Positions 46,460 to 59,854 of a DNA stretch of 64,000 nucleotides are shown in pieces. The stretch is from Lepeophtheirus salmonis (Eukaryota; Arthropoda; Copepoda; Siphonostomatoida; Caligidae): NCBI RefSeq assembly GCF_016086655.4, contig NC_052134.2:33417971-33481970 (forward strand), given 5' to 3'. The position numbers and the translations under genes were made by a program. Every line of letters starts with the position of its first letter. Position 1 is the stretch's first letter. A model generated the notes under the pieces. That model was not told the DNA's origin and ran no database searches. It saw nothing but the letters and a program-made list of their open reading frames with translations.

Positions 46460-47984
46460 AGCTAGTGTAGACCCTCGAAATGCCATACTTATATACAGGC
46501 CTATCTTGTTTTCCATTGCAAAGCTTCATGGCTTTAGTTTCTCTTTATACAGTGGACAACAAATCCTTAGGCTAGGACACTGTAGGGTTGTCCACAGGTT
46601 ATGGGCTGGAGGGACTGGTGCTCACCCTAAATGAAGGAATCTTTGTTTTGGGACAAGACAAAAATTAATGATAAAACTTGGTTTTTTCGAAAATAAATAA
46701 TCCTTCACACGCCCTTGCACTTATGCAATATCTATTCAGCCTCTCCAGACTACAAAAACGCATTGATCATCACTATTCATCGATTTTATCTGAGCTTTTG
46801 AGTTACTATGAGTTTTCTATGATCTGTCAATAAGTAAAATTTAAGATTCTTAAAACTGCGACTGTACATGGATTCGAAGTGCAAAGATTCGATCCTCGAG
46901 TTGTAATCAAGGTGAGAGACTCATGTCTTCATTAGGACTGTAAAAATAAATAATCTGGAATGTAATTCTAATTATGACATACTACAAATTGTAATTTTTT
47001 GGGGTCTAGCTTTAGGCATTTCTTTGGAAATTTTGCTCAATTTCATTTATAATTTAATTATCCTGATATATATATAAAGTGATAGAAAATATTTATCAAA
47101 TTATTTATCTATATAAAAATCTTAAGATATTTGTAAATTGCTACTCAAAACAATGGCTCTGATACAGATTGGATTTCATAATAGGTAAGTATTACAAACA
47201 TTTACAATAATTATTATTGATAGATTAGCAACCCTAAATTAATGCTGGTTTCTTACTTTTCATGAAAGTATATTTACATCTTTTTGTAAGATGGCTCAAA
47301 AATTTACTTAAGTATAATTAGTTTTACCTATTTTGACCAAGTAGTGAACATCCTTTCCTAAATAGATTCAATTATATTGAAAACATGATTGAAAATTTTT
47401 GTGTACTCATAAAAGACAGAGCGTAACCCTGAGGATTTGTTGGGGATTTATAATTTTAAGTCCTTGTTGGACTCAGACTAGATCATCTAATGAAAAGTCA
47501 TCTCTCTTTCAAAAAACATTATTCAAATTGTCAGGGTTATCATGTTGATTTTCGGTTTCTTTTTTTTTTTATCATGTCCATTCTACACTGGATTTTCATC
47601 TTAGGTCATGTTAAAGTCCAAAATCATATGCCTTATTCATTCTTCTTTTTTTTTTTCTCTAAACTTTACACTATCTTTTTAAAAAGTATGCAAAGATACA
47701 TACCAACATGGTGGGAGAATAATTCTTAGAATTTTACGTTCTTTATTTTTTGTTTTATATGAAGTATTAGTTTCTAAATCTAAAAATTGGTTTTTATAAA
47801 ATGCTATTCTAAGGCCGCCATTCCCTTGAAGAGCCAAAAAGTTTATAGCAAACCCGTTTCTGAATCCTTAAAATGCTACATTAAATTTTGTAACATATTC
47901 CATCCATTAATTTGGCTGTGAATCCAGGACACAAACATACAGATATTTGCATTTAATATATAGATATTATTATGAATCTTATTC
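46460..47984. other. unannotated stretch
   Basis: It contains a hairpin (GTGGACAAC at 46,552 with GTTGTCCAC at 46,587). A minus-strand 81-codon frame begins inside the MITE and is not a gene. Otherwise featureless. Confidence 0.45.
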
Positions 47985-48150
47985 ATTTAAAAATTGCTGT
48001 GCAATAATTTGACAATGATAGACACTGAGTATTTAAGGGACAAATAGCAGTTAGTATGGTTGAATTATTTGGCTAACTACCATATAATGTTGGGCCTTTT
48101 TTTTGTTTATTTTCTTAGGGAAAATTGCGTGAATTGAATGGAGCAAACGA
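47985..48150 (+). repeat. dispersed repeat R4, 3' fragment
   Basis: GACAATGATAGACACTGAG, GTTAGTATGGTTGAATTATT and TGGCTAACTACCATATAATG, followed by a T-rich block, align with 61,690-61,800 of the long R4 copy B. Confidence 0.6.
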
Positions 48151-48371
48151 CATGATAGCCGTTCTAGTATGTTCAAAAATTTGACTCTTTTAGTGTAAAA
48201 AATGATGAACTTAGCAAATACTGATAAAACGATGAATAATATTATTTATTGTTCATTAAATATAAGTATTTTTACCCATGACTATTTGTTCATATTTGTA
48301 AATAATATATACATACATACTACCAAATAGATACCAAATTGTATGTATATGGAAACAGACAGATGTGTCTG

Positions 48372-48390
48372 TTTTTTTTTTTTTTTTTTT
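48372..48390 (+). repeat. poly(T) run
   Basis: Nineteen consecutive T residues. Confidence 0.8.
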
Positions 48391-48703
48391 AAACCTACAT
48401 AGGTTGATATCCAGGTTTCATATTTAAATACCTAATATACATAAGTATATGCATATTTATACTTCATTTTCCTAGGTAGAAAAAAAATCATTTTGTATGG
48501 ATTGGTAATATTTCACACAACACATACCTATGGAGTGCTGTGTGCGAGACTCAATTTGTCATAACAAATATCTATTAATAGGAACTCATTCATCAAGCAT
48601 CAAAATATTATGCCTTCATAGGAAAATACAGAGTGCTTGAAGTAATTCGCCGTGCAATGATATTTGATTCTAACATTATTTGAGTAGGGAAAGGAAAAAT
48701 ATA

Positions 48704-49929
48704 CAGGGTAAGGCAGGAAAATGTGGACTGTTAATCAATGTTTATTTAATTATTACTATAAAAATGTTTACTGCTTCTTTTTTGATTTTCTGTTTCCGCT
48801 GTACTTTTTACATAAACAAACTATACTAATCATTTATTCATTTCATCATCATGAGCGAGCGACAAGCAAAAGGACAGATCTCCTAGATGCTGGAGTTGAT
48901 GTGATGAAGATTATGGGTATTATTCAGTGTTCTAGGAGAGTGGTTTTTAAGTTTGTCAATATGAAAAAAAATATAAAAAAAAGATCTTTCCAGGATGTCA
49001 GGAAGTGGAGTACATAATTTAAAGAGAGATACAAAGTTACTAATAAGTTTTGAGAAGAATATAAAGAAGGATCCCACTAAGTCGATGAATCACCTCGCCA
49101 ACGACTTCTCTGTGGGTCCTAGGACCATCAGAAGGGCTATAAAGCACAAGATTGGATTAGTTTCTTTCACAAGGAGCCATGCCAGATTTTGACAGAGGGC
49201 CTGAAGCCAGGAGGCTCGAGATATGCATGAAAATCCTCACATGAATCAAGGCAAATGGGTCAATTGTGAAAATTTTCTGGGACAAGAAGATTTTCACAGT
49301 TGATCAATTCCACTACTGCCGGAACGACTGCTGGTTTGCAAAAACAAAAGAAGAGGGTCGAAGAGTTTTACCGCACCAAATATTCGGCCCAAACATTAGT
49401 TCTCGCCGTTGTGACCTCTGATGGGAAAAAGATACATCCGTTCTTATTTTTTAAGTACAAAAAATCGGCCAGGAGACCTACAATAAGGTCCTTAGGTTTC
49501 ACCATCTTGTCATGGCTGACGCCCAACTATCCGGTGGGTACACACGTGTGGACGGCGTCCCCCTTGCACGTCTAACAAGTTCCAAAAGTTATGTGCAGAT
49601 AACTTGGGACTTAATGGATCGATTCTTGTCCAGAGTTATATGGCCCCTCCCTCACTAGATTTGAACCCACTAGACTTTGGGGCATTTTGGAGAGGGTCTA
49701 GCTCGGGACAACTAGTCAGAAGAATTTGTCATCAACTCCTGCATAGCCATCAGGCCACCTGTAAAAGCTGTGATTGATAATGAAGGTGACCATATTGAGT
49801 TAAAAAAGTGTTGCAAAAACCTTATCAACATGTATTGTTAATATAATGTTGCCTATTATTGAAAATCTAAAATTATTGATGTATTTCCAAATCCATTTGT
49901 TGAGGCCAAATTTTACTCCCCCTACCCTC
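48704..49929 (+). mobile_element. mariner-like (maT-type) transposon, full length but inactive
   Basis: The ends are CAGGGTAAGGCAGGAAAATG on the left and, read inverted, GAGGGTAGGGGGAGTAAAAT on the right. TA dinucleotides flank at 48,702 and 49,930, and the length of 1,226 bp is normal for the group. Transposase blocks appear in order over several frames. ERATSKRTDLLDAGVDVMKI (48,855) is the first helix-turn-helix. DPTKSMNHLANDFSVGPRTI (49,072) is the second. WDKKIFTVDQFHYCRNDCWF (49,280) contains the first catalytic Asp. TPNYPVGTHVWTASPLHV (49,520) is the second Asp block, but the Gln-Asp pair expected after VWT is missing. SLDLNPLDF (49,655) contains the third Asp. There are at least four frameshifts or stops, so no active enzyme can be made. 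Confidence 0.88.
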
Positions 49930-50764
49930 TATATGCTATAACCAGCTGACAAGTAAGCCAATTATTTTACCCCTTAGTTAAGACTTATTTTTTGGGAATC
50001 AACCCAAAACTGAGTTCACAGCAAGCAAAGAAGCAACAGTTTTTCTTCTTTTATGGGATGTTGAAACTTTTCGGGTAATAGGATATTTACTGTAGCTTAG
50101 GCCCTAAATCCCTAAAAGGACAGATTAATTGAAAGATCATCCAAAGAGATTAAGGAACCTTCAGAACAAGCTACTTACAACTAATGCACAGTTAATTAAT
50201 TTTATGCAATTATTCGAAACATTTTCGAAATTTTGTCAAAATATCTTTAAAAATGTTGTAAAATAGTTATTAAAGAAAACTTATATTTACTTGTTTGTAA
50301 TAGTTATGAAAGAGTAACTCATATAGCCACCTTTAATTCTCACTCGATCCGACTTCTGACAGAAACAATTACCTTCTTATCAAAAGACTTATCAAATCAA
50401 AAGGTAACTCTGAATGCATCCAATCAATGGATTCTTATTCCAATTATCAATTGATTGTTTGGCGTACAATCGTTGAATAACCTTCTTCTAACAAACGTCG
50501 AACAATGGATAATATTTGATAGTGAACAAAAGAAAGGTAAAATTGAATAAGATCCATCCATGGCATTATATTATAATGGATAAAGGGTTAAAGAGCCATG
50601 TTACTTCAATGTACCAACAAGATATGCCCCTATTTTAGTTAGATAGATAGACAATAACAATGACTCATTATCTCTTAAATGAAATTGATATTTGAATGTC
50701 TAATGGATGTAATATAACAGGGGTTTCATGTAGGGAAAACATAATATACCCTCCATAAATATCT
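49930..50764. other. unannotated stretch
   Basis: No supported gene or repeat. Confidence 0.45.
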
Positions 50765-50915
50765 TTCTAATATCTTGTATATTTTATCTACCTTCTATGT
50801 AAATTATTAATTATATACTTCCTGTATAAAAAATTATATAATTAATTATCGAGGTTGCAAAGAATATTTTGGTGGGTTCTTATTATTTATCTACTCCAAA
50901 GATAAATATGAAAAA
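50765..50915 (+). repeat. dispersed repeat R5, copy 2
   Basis: TTCTAATATCTTGTATATTT, TATAATTAATTATCGAGG and GGTTCTTATTATTTATCTAC are in the same order as at 40,640-40,815. Confidence 0.55.
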
Positions 50916-52256
50916 GGGAGTTGAAAGGGTAGTGGGGTATATGCACAAGGGATGTAAGTAATATGCATTGCATCATAATAGTTTATTAACTTCAAAATAA
51001 TCTACGCTCAAAAATAGTCAGAAAAAATTGAGCTTGCTGATATAAAATATATTGGTAAAAAGTATTCCGTTTCTTCACCAATATTTATAATAGTATCATA
51101 AGAAACAACTACTGATGGTTAGTAAAGTTGAACATTGCTAAGATGGCTAAACACCCCATAAAAGTACTTGCGTTACAATTTTAAGAAAATACCGGAATTT
51201 GGAATCAAGGGTCGGATAGTCTACATAGGGACTTTTTCATCACAACTATCAGTAAAATCAATATTATTTCCTTTTTAAAAAGAACTAAATAATAAATGCC
51301 AATTATAAAATTGCCTTTGTTGGTTAGAAAAATTATGTGGAACAATGGCCAGGCTCATTTTGATTCAAGTCCAATCCAAATCTCATATCAACTTATACAT
51401 TTCTGAAGTATTATACTGTAAATCGGACTGAAAGGTTCACATATGTGATATTCCTTTTTCTCAATAGGGGACGCTTATTTTCTAAAAGTATTCATCAAAA
51501 ATATATTGTCAAAGTAATACAGAAAATATTTTTGAGTAAGGTGAGATCTTAACATTATTTTGAACATGGTTTATAATCTGATAACTCTGATGACAATGTA
51601 GAATTAGGCAAGGAACAAGATCTCTATTTTTTTTTAAATAGTTTTATATAATAAAAAAAATTAGAAATTTGATTTAACATTCCAGCGAAAAAAAATATTT
51701 ATTTACATTTTTTGAAGACTTTATTTGATGATAGATTGTTACAGAGGTCAACTGAATTTATCTGAAATTGCAGTGAATATAGGAATCATAAAGTATATAT
51801 ATTTTTTAAGTACTTCACAAGGCTGTAATACTATTTTTTGTCACATAACTATTACTTAGATAATAGTTGAATCTATATATATTGTGAGTAAAAAAAAATT
51901 CCCCTCCCCACTTTTTTTGTCCGTAAAGGTTTTTGTATGAAGTAAAAAAAAAAATTATGAAATAAACTTTTTTTTTCTCATTAATAAAAAAACCTTTATC
52001 TACTTTAAAAATGATATTGTACTATATGTAATTTTTTGCTAAAGTTAAATCCCTGACTTCTACAGCGAAATATACGTTGCAAGCCCCGGATTTAGTGCGA
52101 TAATAGACAAAAAGATAAAAATTACTAATGAAAATTATATCAATATCTTAATTTTTTTACTCTATATAAGTTAGTATATAATAATGTGGATAATTATCCT
52201 TAATCTTTGCTGAATGCTATTTTAAATTTCCTTAGTTTATCTCTTGATTTTAAAGT
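50916..52256. other. unannotated stretch
   Basis: AT-rich DNA with several A and T runs. No gene, RNA or element identified. Confidence 0.45.
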
Positions 52257-53170
52257 TTACAAAATGTATCCGTGTCTTTGGTTATATCTGTAAACCTTAC
52301 ATGAAGCCTCTAAAACTAGTTTCACTGCCCTTTCTACAGATTGGGAATGGCATGGATATTTCTCTAATTTCAAAGGCTCATTTTTTGCTTTCATGAGTTC
52401 TTTATCTGACCAATAATGTAAGATTGGAGGAACTGAAATGACTATCTTAGACCAATCAATCCTATTCATGAAATAATTTGATTCATAGTTTATTTTATTA
52501 GGAATTATGAATTGCCTATGGGGCCATATGAAATTTCTGCATTCAAGAGTTTGTTCAATGCAAATTTACGAACTTCTGAACCATCATCTACCAATGCTGC
52601 TTATAATATATTTTCATGATGAGCGAAGAAAGAATTTCGAAATAAAAAATTTTGCACAATAGGAGCCAGATCTTGATCAATACCTCTTGATAGTGAAATT
52701 GCAAGCTGAAAATGCTTCGAACCATCATAGCAATTCGGTTGACGTTTAATTGTAAGCCACATTGGAGTGTAATAGTTTAAGATAAATGTTACCAATTTTA
52801 AGAGGTTTTTACTAGGCTTTTTATTCGATAAATAATATCACAAAATGCAATTAGCTTGGGTAAGCCATCTAGCCTCGTGCAAGGTTCCTGGTGATTTAAA
52901 AAGTAAGTGGGAACCAGAAGGAATTTTTCCAGACTTAATTTGCCAAAACAATGTCGTAAAGGTGCGTTGATCTGAAATCTGCCAAAATATCTTCATGATT
53001 TTTTTTTAACTTTTCTTACAACAGGCCTGAAATTGGCGACTGACATTTTTTGTAAATCTTCAATTATTGATTTTCCAATGGAGCACTTATAAATACTAGG
53101 TCCTTGCTGACCACCATCAATTTGTTGGAATGCCTCCTTCAATGGCAATTCATTAATGTGAAGTTGAAAC
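52257..53170 (-). pseudogene. degenerate copy of an uncharacterised repetitive invertebrate protein ('HEARWLT' family)
   Basis: Minus-strand reading from about 53,170 gives, in order: FQLHINELPLKEAFQQIDGG and QGPSIYKCSIGKSI (53,165-53,060); a SDQRTFTT block and SGKIPSGSHLLFKSPGTLHE with ARWLTQANCIL (about 52,970-52,840); VTFILNYYTPMWLTIKRQPN (52,795-52,735); NSFFAHHENIL (52,630-52,601); and finally IDWSKIVISVPPIL and CHSQSVERAVKLVLEAS (52,460-52,290). The last in-frame part ends in TAA at 52,257. The order and the motifs ELPLRxxFxxxDG, HxARWLT, FFAHxENIL and CHxQxVERxVKLV are those I recall for an uncharacterised protein found in many copies in arthropod genomes. Function is unknown to me. 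Stops and frame changes occur about every 60-100 codons. Confidence 0.75.
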
Positions 53171-55423
53171 AACAGTCATTAAAGGGGTGTTTGGATGGAA
53201 AGTTCAAGCCTCCTTACAATGCAAGACCAAATTCCTACATATATACGAAAAAGCTAATTATAGATCCGTGCTCAAATTGTTAAGTAATACTAGAATTGAA
53301 TATGGAATTTAATAAGTATTCAGAATGTTGTTGATTTGTGTAATCTTTCAAGATCTTTACCACTTAAGTATCTAAAGTATTTGCTACCTGTTAAAAGTAA
53401 CACATTAAGGTTTATGTCAAGTAATTAATTTATAAAATTCTCAATAAAAAATCTTGCTACATTAGAAGCAATAGTTGGAAAATCTCCTCGGATTTGGTAG
53501 TTCATTTATCAGCTTGGATGGTTAGAATTTTCAAACAAATGCAGCCAAAATTTTCGCTTTTATTTATTTTTGCATTATCATCATCACAAGTACTCTACAT
53601 CGTTATCATTTAAAATTATTCATCTCATTTTTAAGCATTTCCGGGAAAAAAAAGTTCATCTTTTCCCTAAATCACGTCAAATGATCACCATCCCTACCGG
53701 TAAACAGCTCTAAATTATATATATATGCCTTTAATAATAATTACAAAATAAAAAATATACTTCATCAATAGACTCACGGCACTACAACTCCTTAATTTCT
53801 TGCAAATTTTCTGTAGAGCTTTTTCGTAGTATAGCTAATTGAGTTGTCGTTAAGTTTTCTCGAGTGCATGACATTCTACTACTAATTAACTAATGCATAT
53901 GGGACTACTAGTTATAACTAAGTAAGAAAAACAAAGAATGTCTGTGAATTTGCAAAGATAATTCATAATTGGTTATATATGTATTGCTATATTTGCAAAT
54001 TATGACTCCCGCAGTAGGAATTGTGTTAAAGAACAGGAAGGAAAAAAGCAAACCACGTTCCTCTTAAATTATGATAAATAAAGGTTTCCCCCTTAGAAAT
54101 TGTTTTGAAGGAAGCAGATGTGTGGTAGGGTTGTATTAAAAGAATATCCAAAAATTATGAGTATTTAAAAGTATACGAGTGTAAGCAGCAGGCTTAGACC
54201 GGTTCATCCATTCTTTACCAAACAAAATCATATTAGGCGTTTGATAGTTTGAATTCGAATTAAATCTTGCAAAGCTGAGATCAACTCCCACCCATTATTA
54301 AATAATTAATAATTCCATATCTAGGAAGAATTGGTTGCCATTTATTTTCGAGCCGTTTCTTTTTGGGAGAAAGGTTGAGAGATAAAATGAAAATTGCATT
54401 GTCTTATATCATACTGGGCATTACTCGTATAGTTATAAAGACGATATGTTCCTTGAATTGTTCATCTAAATCTTTTTGCATTGTTTTATATAATCGACTT
54501 GTTTTGTTTTGATGCAATATAAAAATTATAAAGCTCCGAAAGTTTCTCGTTTGACTTTGCCAATTTATACTTTGGATGGGATATTCTAATGGCAAAATTT
54601 TCGGCCAATTTGGACTACAGACAATCCTGACAGTCACCATTGAAATCGTTTTGTAAACAGAAAATTTTATTTAAATTGAGTAAACAATAAACATCCAACT
54701 TTTCAGTGAGATGTTTGGACACCACGTGCTAAGAGATTTTTTTTTTTTTTCGTAGAAAAAATGGAGGAAACTTTTATTATCCTTTTTTATTAAAAATAAG
54801 GAAAAAAAGGAAGAAATATTTTTTCTCCTTTTGATTGTTTAAAATGAAACTAAATAATAATTGACGTACACTCATATAGGTAAAGTAGAATTGAGTCATT
54901 GATTCGATGAGTAAGGTTGTTAAAGAAATGATTCAGATCCCTTATTGAATCATCATTCAATTTCATTTGACTACTACTTACAGAAAAGTCCAATTTTTGA
55001 TTTTACTATTTATATACAAACAGCCCAATGCCTCACAGATTGAAGCTTTTACACAAATTTCCGGGATGATTTAAGATATCCAGGAATGTTACCTATCACT
55101 AAAATAACCTTCTTTTTATTTACAAAACATAATTTTGTAGCGATATGGTCTTTTAAATAACATAGTTCTAATAGACTCAATTTTGAGGGAAATCATTATG
55201 GATTGCTTCTGGTTTAACGGGCCAGATGTAAGTATCTAATTACATATATATTTAGTGCATCAACATAAAAAACTATCTTGAATACAACTAAATAATATTG
55301 AAAAAGTGCCAATTTATAATTAACATTGTATGTTATAAATATTTGCACTCAAATTTCTGGGATAAGCAAAGATATTCAATAATTTAAGATATAACTAAAA
55401 AATTTATTTTATTTAAGACAAAG
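53171..55423. other. unannotated stretch
   Basis: The upstream part of the minus-strand pseudogene may extend to about 53,500, but I cannot follow it. A 78-codon minus-strand frame at 54,404-54,640 is unremarkable. No gene is called. Confidence 0.4.
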
Positions 55424-55700
55424 TCGTCGGCAGGGATTAGGCTGGAGTGGCTAGAGACCTTCTTCCCCCCCCCACTCCATACAAAAATAATAAGAAACGT
55501 TTGCATTTTACGAGAAATTTTGTTCCAAAAAATTTAATTTTTTGTTAGTAACTGATTTTTTTGGAAAAAATTATACAAGATTTGATATTTAAATTCTTTT
55601 ATGAATAAGTGGATACTTGAATTTTTTTCCAAAAAATTTAATATTTAAAATTTAATTTTCGAAATTGCTTTCAAAAAATGTAATTTTCTGTGTATAGCTA
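55424..55700 (+). repeat. dispersed AT-rich repeat R1, copy 3
   Basis: It starts GTCGGCAGGGATTAGGCTGG, then AGTGGCTAGAGACCTTCTTC and a C-run, followed by GTTCCAAAAAATTTAATTTT-type blocks. It corresponds to 910-1,260 and, inverted, to 41,657-41,885. Confidence 0.6.
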
Positions 55701-58224
55701 CGAATTTTTGTTTTTAATGTTTCTTTAATTGGTTAGATGGAGTTTCATTCATTAAGTATATGTAAAGTTGATAATTTTATAGAGAAAAACGCGTACAAGG
55801 AGAAGGGGGGAAAGACTTATGGTATCATTGTTTAAAATCCTGATGTGATTATCAGCTGCCTACTTTATTATGATTTTTGAGGGTATAACGAAAGTATTTA
55901 TTAGCAAAATGTTTCATGAAGATATACTACGTATAATTGACTTAGACGTTTTTTAAACGTTACAGTAGATTTGAAAACGTCCCACTCCATGAAAATGTAA
56001 TTCATTATGAACCATATTCTCAGAATAAGAACTAGTGAAACGACTAAGTAGAGTACTTTGAAATATATTTGAAGTTCCCAATTTAAAAAGAAGGCTTAAA
56101 TTAGATATAATCTACATACTAAAAAATAAGCCATCATACATTTATGTTAAATATACAAAATTAGACAATTGTGATCATATAACTAATAATAAAAAATTAT
56201 AAATACAGAATATTGAAATAATAGATTGACCCAAATAATATTTTCTTGTTCTCACATGAATTCAGTTAAATATGTCTTAACTTTAAGTTGCTAAACACAA
56301 GCCAGACGTGGAGTTTAATCAAAAAGATAATCACCCCTTTTTCCTAATGTGGAAGTTGCTATATACAATTGTGCAGGGGATAGATATCAATGAGATCTAA
56401 ATAATTATTAAAATTAAAGTAAATGTCAATATCATAAAATTAGACAATAAAAATACTAATAAAAAAATGTTATAATTAAATCCATCGTAAAGATTTAGTA
56501 CAAAAGCTAATTATGTAGTAATGTCTGGCAATATTACTCCTTATTAAAGGCATCAAAAAGATCCCCCCGTTATTTATCATTATTTTTATCATAAGGTATA
56601 CACAATTGCTAATTATAATGCTATACCCAATGTAAATATCCCTGTTGTTGACCATTTAAGCACTTGTTTTTTTCCATTTAATGAGTTGGGTATCCTAATT
56701 CTTGATAATTTTAGCTAAAATAAAATCATTTTTATGATTGGATTTTTAAAAAAATGAATACTTACTTTTAGATGGTACAAAATTCAGAGTTCCATTACGT
56801 AATTTGGTGTGGATGACTCTAAACATGCTGAAAATTATCTTAACTTCACAATTTACAATGGGGGTATATCTATAAATGACATCATTACCAACATCCTCCA
56901 TTAATTAATGTTGGTTCCACAGGAAGGGAAGAATTTAACCGTGTATTTCTCCATAAATTTTTTGAACGTAGGATGATTAGCAATAGATAAGGTTATATTA
57001 TATGCAATAAGCATCTTTGTGAGATCAAAGTTAAAGTCTGACTTAATGTATTCATCGTGAACTTGATTTTATAGATGAATATCCATGCTCTTGATATGAG
57101 ATGAGGATAATGAGTGGCTTTTAATTCTAGACGGGGGACTAAAAGCACATTTATATCGACAAATCCGACAAACCATCTGTTTCTCGGCCGGTAAGTATTT
57201 TCCAAATTCCTGGAGCTCAATTTTCAGCAATCCAGACAGAAGGCGACGTTATTTTAGGAATTTTATTCAGTTCTCTATCGACATTCAGCATCTATTATTA
57301 TATTAACATTGAATAATAAAGGCAGGAATGATAACGTTCATGATTGATAGTAGAAGATGTATATTATTTAATCAATGATGCCATAAGTATTTCTTCCCTT
57401 CTCCTCGCACGCTTTTGTATTCTTACCGAAATTATCAACCTTAAGTATAAGTAAGCAGGGACGCGTTTGATCAAATAAATTACTTTTTCGATAATGTATA
57501 ATGAATAATATTTTTTAATTAATTTTATTAGTCAAATGCCTTTCAAAAGTCGCCCTCCACCTGTATTGCATTTCATTGGATCTCCATGTATACATTTTCC
57601 TTGGATTTTCTATTTTTTTATTTGGATATCCTAGCAAAACCCATTCTGATCTTCTCTTTGATGGCCTGTTCAAGGTATTCTCACTCGATGGATCTCATTT
57701 TCTTTAATGGAAGGACCGTTCATTGTGTAGATGCCCCTTCCCTTTCAAGCTCTATGATAGTGACTTCGGACCTCGTGAATCATTGCCTCTATGTTCAAAA
57801 TTCCTCCAAATATTCAACGGAATAATTTTCTACTGTTATAAGAACTAATGAGTTTGATAAAAAGACAGAATAATCAACAAAAAGAGCTTTCATCCTCCAT
57901 ACACTACTCCTTCATTGACATTCTGAAGTTATTTTCTTCTGAAGTCAACTCTGCTACGTCTCTCACTCTAACAAAATATTTCATTTATTAGAGTCCTTTA
58001 GTTTCTTTGACGTATGTAACGCAGAAATAACACTGATCTCAATCACAATTCAATCTATAAGGTTGAGTTTGTGATGTATAATCTATATGGACCCTTGATT
58101 TCTTTAATACATGTGTGCCTCTTTTGTCATTGGAAAATGAGTAGAAGATAATTTTAGACTCCTAATGATAATATGCCTCTCTGTTTTCGATAGTTTTGTC
58201 CGCTTTACCAATGCATCATACTTT
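55701..58224. other. unannotated stretch with two weak coding-like blocks
   Basis: Near 57,110-57,190 (plus) an open stretch of about 31 codons ends at a strong donor (CGGCCGGTAAGTATTTT). At 57,586-57,825 a 79-codon plus-strand frame is open and GC-richer than its surroundings. Neither shows a known motif or a completed splice structure. Confidence 0.35.
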
Positions 58225-58520
58225 ATTCTGTTAATAAGTATATTTATTTATCTATAGAATTGTCTCATTCCATTTTGTATTTTTATAGCACCCCTAATAA
58301 TATGTTGAATCTATTTGTTTTATTTTATATTAATAACTTCCATATCGTATTATTTGTCATTTTAAATTTGTCAGATTCTCTCTGCTTATGACTTCTAGTT
58401 ATAATTAATATAACTTTTTGTTTTATTAGTTGTATTTTTTTTAAATTTACCCATACTTATTTAACTTAGTACTATAAGCATACGTTATAATACTTTAATA
58501 AACTATTTTAATAATATTCA
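58225..58520 (+). repeat. diverged direct duplication, unit 1
   Basis: The blocks GTTAATAAGTATATTTAT, CCTAATAATATGTTGAATC, TTAAATTTACCCATAC, TATTTAACTTAGTACTATAA and GTTATAATACTTTAA recur in the same order about 790-810 bases downstream. Confidence 0.55.
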
Positions 58521-59014
58521 CTATTTCAATGTCACGATAAAGACGTCATACTTCCTAAAAATTAATATTTCTATATAATACAGTACATTGTACAAATTAA
58601 AATAAGTAAATAATAATTATATTTGAAATATTGAAATTCCCTAGTAATTGTGAATAGACTCTTCAATGTTGAAATCTTGGATTCTCCTTCGCAAGGAAGT
58701 AGTCGAATCTGCCCTCTTGAGATGTATGACCATGTTTTAAGTATTTATGTTCGATTTTCTCAATCTGGCTTCGGTCTTGTCTATTGGAAAAGATATTTGA
58801 ACAGTTTTCGTATTTTCGTATCATCAAAAATTTAGGCCTTGATTTTATAGTTTAAGTTGTATCTGGATTTATGGATTTATAAACAATAACTACCTGATTG
58901 GTCTCAAAGGGGGATCTTAATCTTAATGGATTCGAACATGTAGATGTGAAATTTATTTAAGACAATGATAGTCTTTTTAGTGTATTTGAAGTATGATAGG
59001 ATAAACACAGATTT

Positions 59015-59330
59015 TAATTCCATTAATAATTAGTATATATATTTTTGTGTAAAAATCTCTCGTTACATTTGGTATATATATAAAATTCTTATTGGTTCCT
59101 AATAATTTGTTGATTCCATTTGAAATATTTAATATTTTATAATTTTTATGTCGTCTCATTTTCCATCATTAATTTGTTTGATTTTCTAATTTTAACTTCT
59201 ATTAAAATTTTTAATTAATATTTTTGTAGTAGTAAATTGTTTTTTAATTTTTAAATTTACCTATAATTTTTTAACTCACTATTATAAAAAAAAACAACGT
59301 TATAGTACTTTAACTTATCAATTTACACGT
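59015..59330 (+). repeat. diverged direct duplication, unit 2
   Basis: ATTAATAATTAGTATATAT, CCTAATAATTTGTTGATTC, TTAAATTTACCTATAA, TTTTTTAACTCACTATTATA and GTTATAGTACTTTAA are the counterparts of unit 1. Confidence 0.55.
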
Positions 59331-59854
59331 AATTTACTGCTACGGCTCAAGTGTTAGCCATTATTTTCTGTTTACACTTTATATATTACTTATAATATTA
59401 GCGACTTTAAGGGAAGAAATTTAAGAGATATTAATGTTAATAGATCTATACTATAGAAATATAAAGTGTTTTTTTATGAGTTTCACGAAATAAATTATGT
59501 ATTGCTGAATTTAAAAATTTCGACTACTGTTCTTGCATTACTTGAAATATAGAAGATTCTTATTTCTATAGCAGAGTCACGTGATAGTATTTCCTCCAAA
59601 ACCATAACTTTAATCTATAGTACCATATTACTCGCTCCTCCGTTTTACTCGCACTCGCTCGAAGTCCATCCATAAGTATAAGCAAACATTACTGTATTAC
59701 ATTTACTTCATCTAGACTAGGAATCTTTTCGGTGAAATCCATATACATATAGTATATTTCTTTCTCTTAGGAATCACCTGGGACCGAACGTAGACACATT
59801 GAATTCAAGAGAATAACTTCTCCCGAGCGCGTTTTTCATAAGCTACGGCGATTC
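59331..59854. other. unannotated stretch
   Basis: No supported feature. Confidence 0.4.

Noticed and set aside
46850..46920. GATTCGATCC, a B-box-like string
   Set aside because: No A box at the right spacing and no tRNA fold. Probably chance.
54404..54640. 78-codon minus-strand frame
   Set aside because: ATG-started and moderately balanced, but with no motif, splice context or neighbouring evidence.
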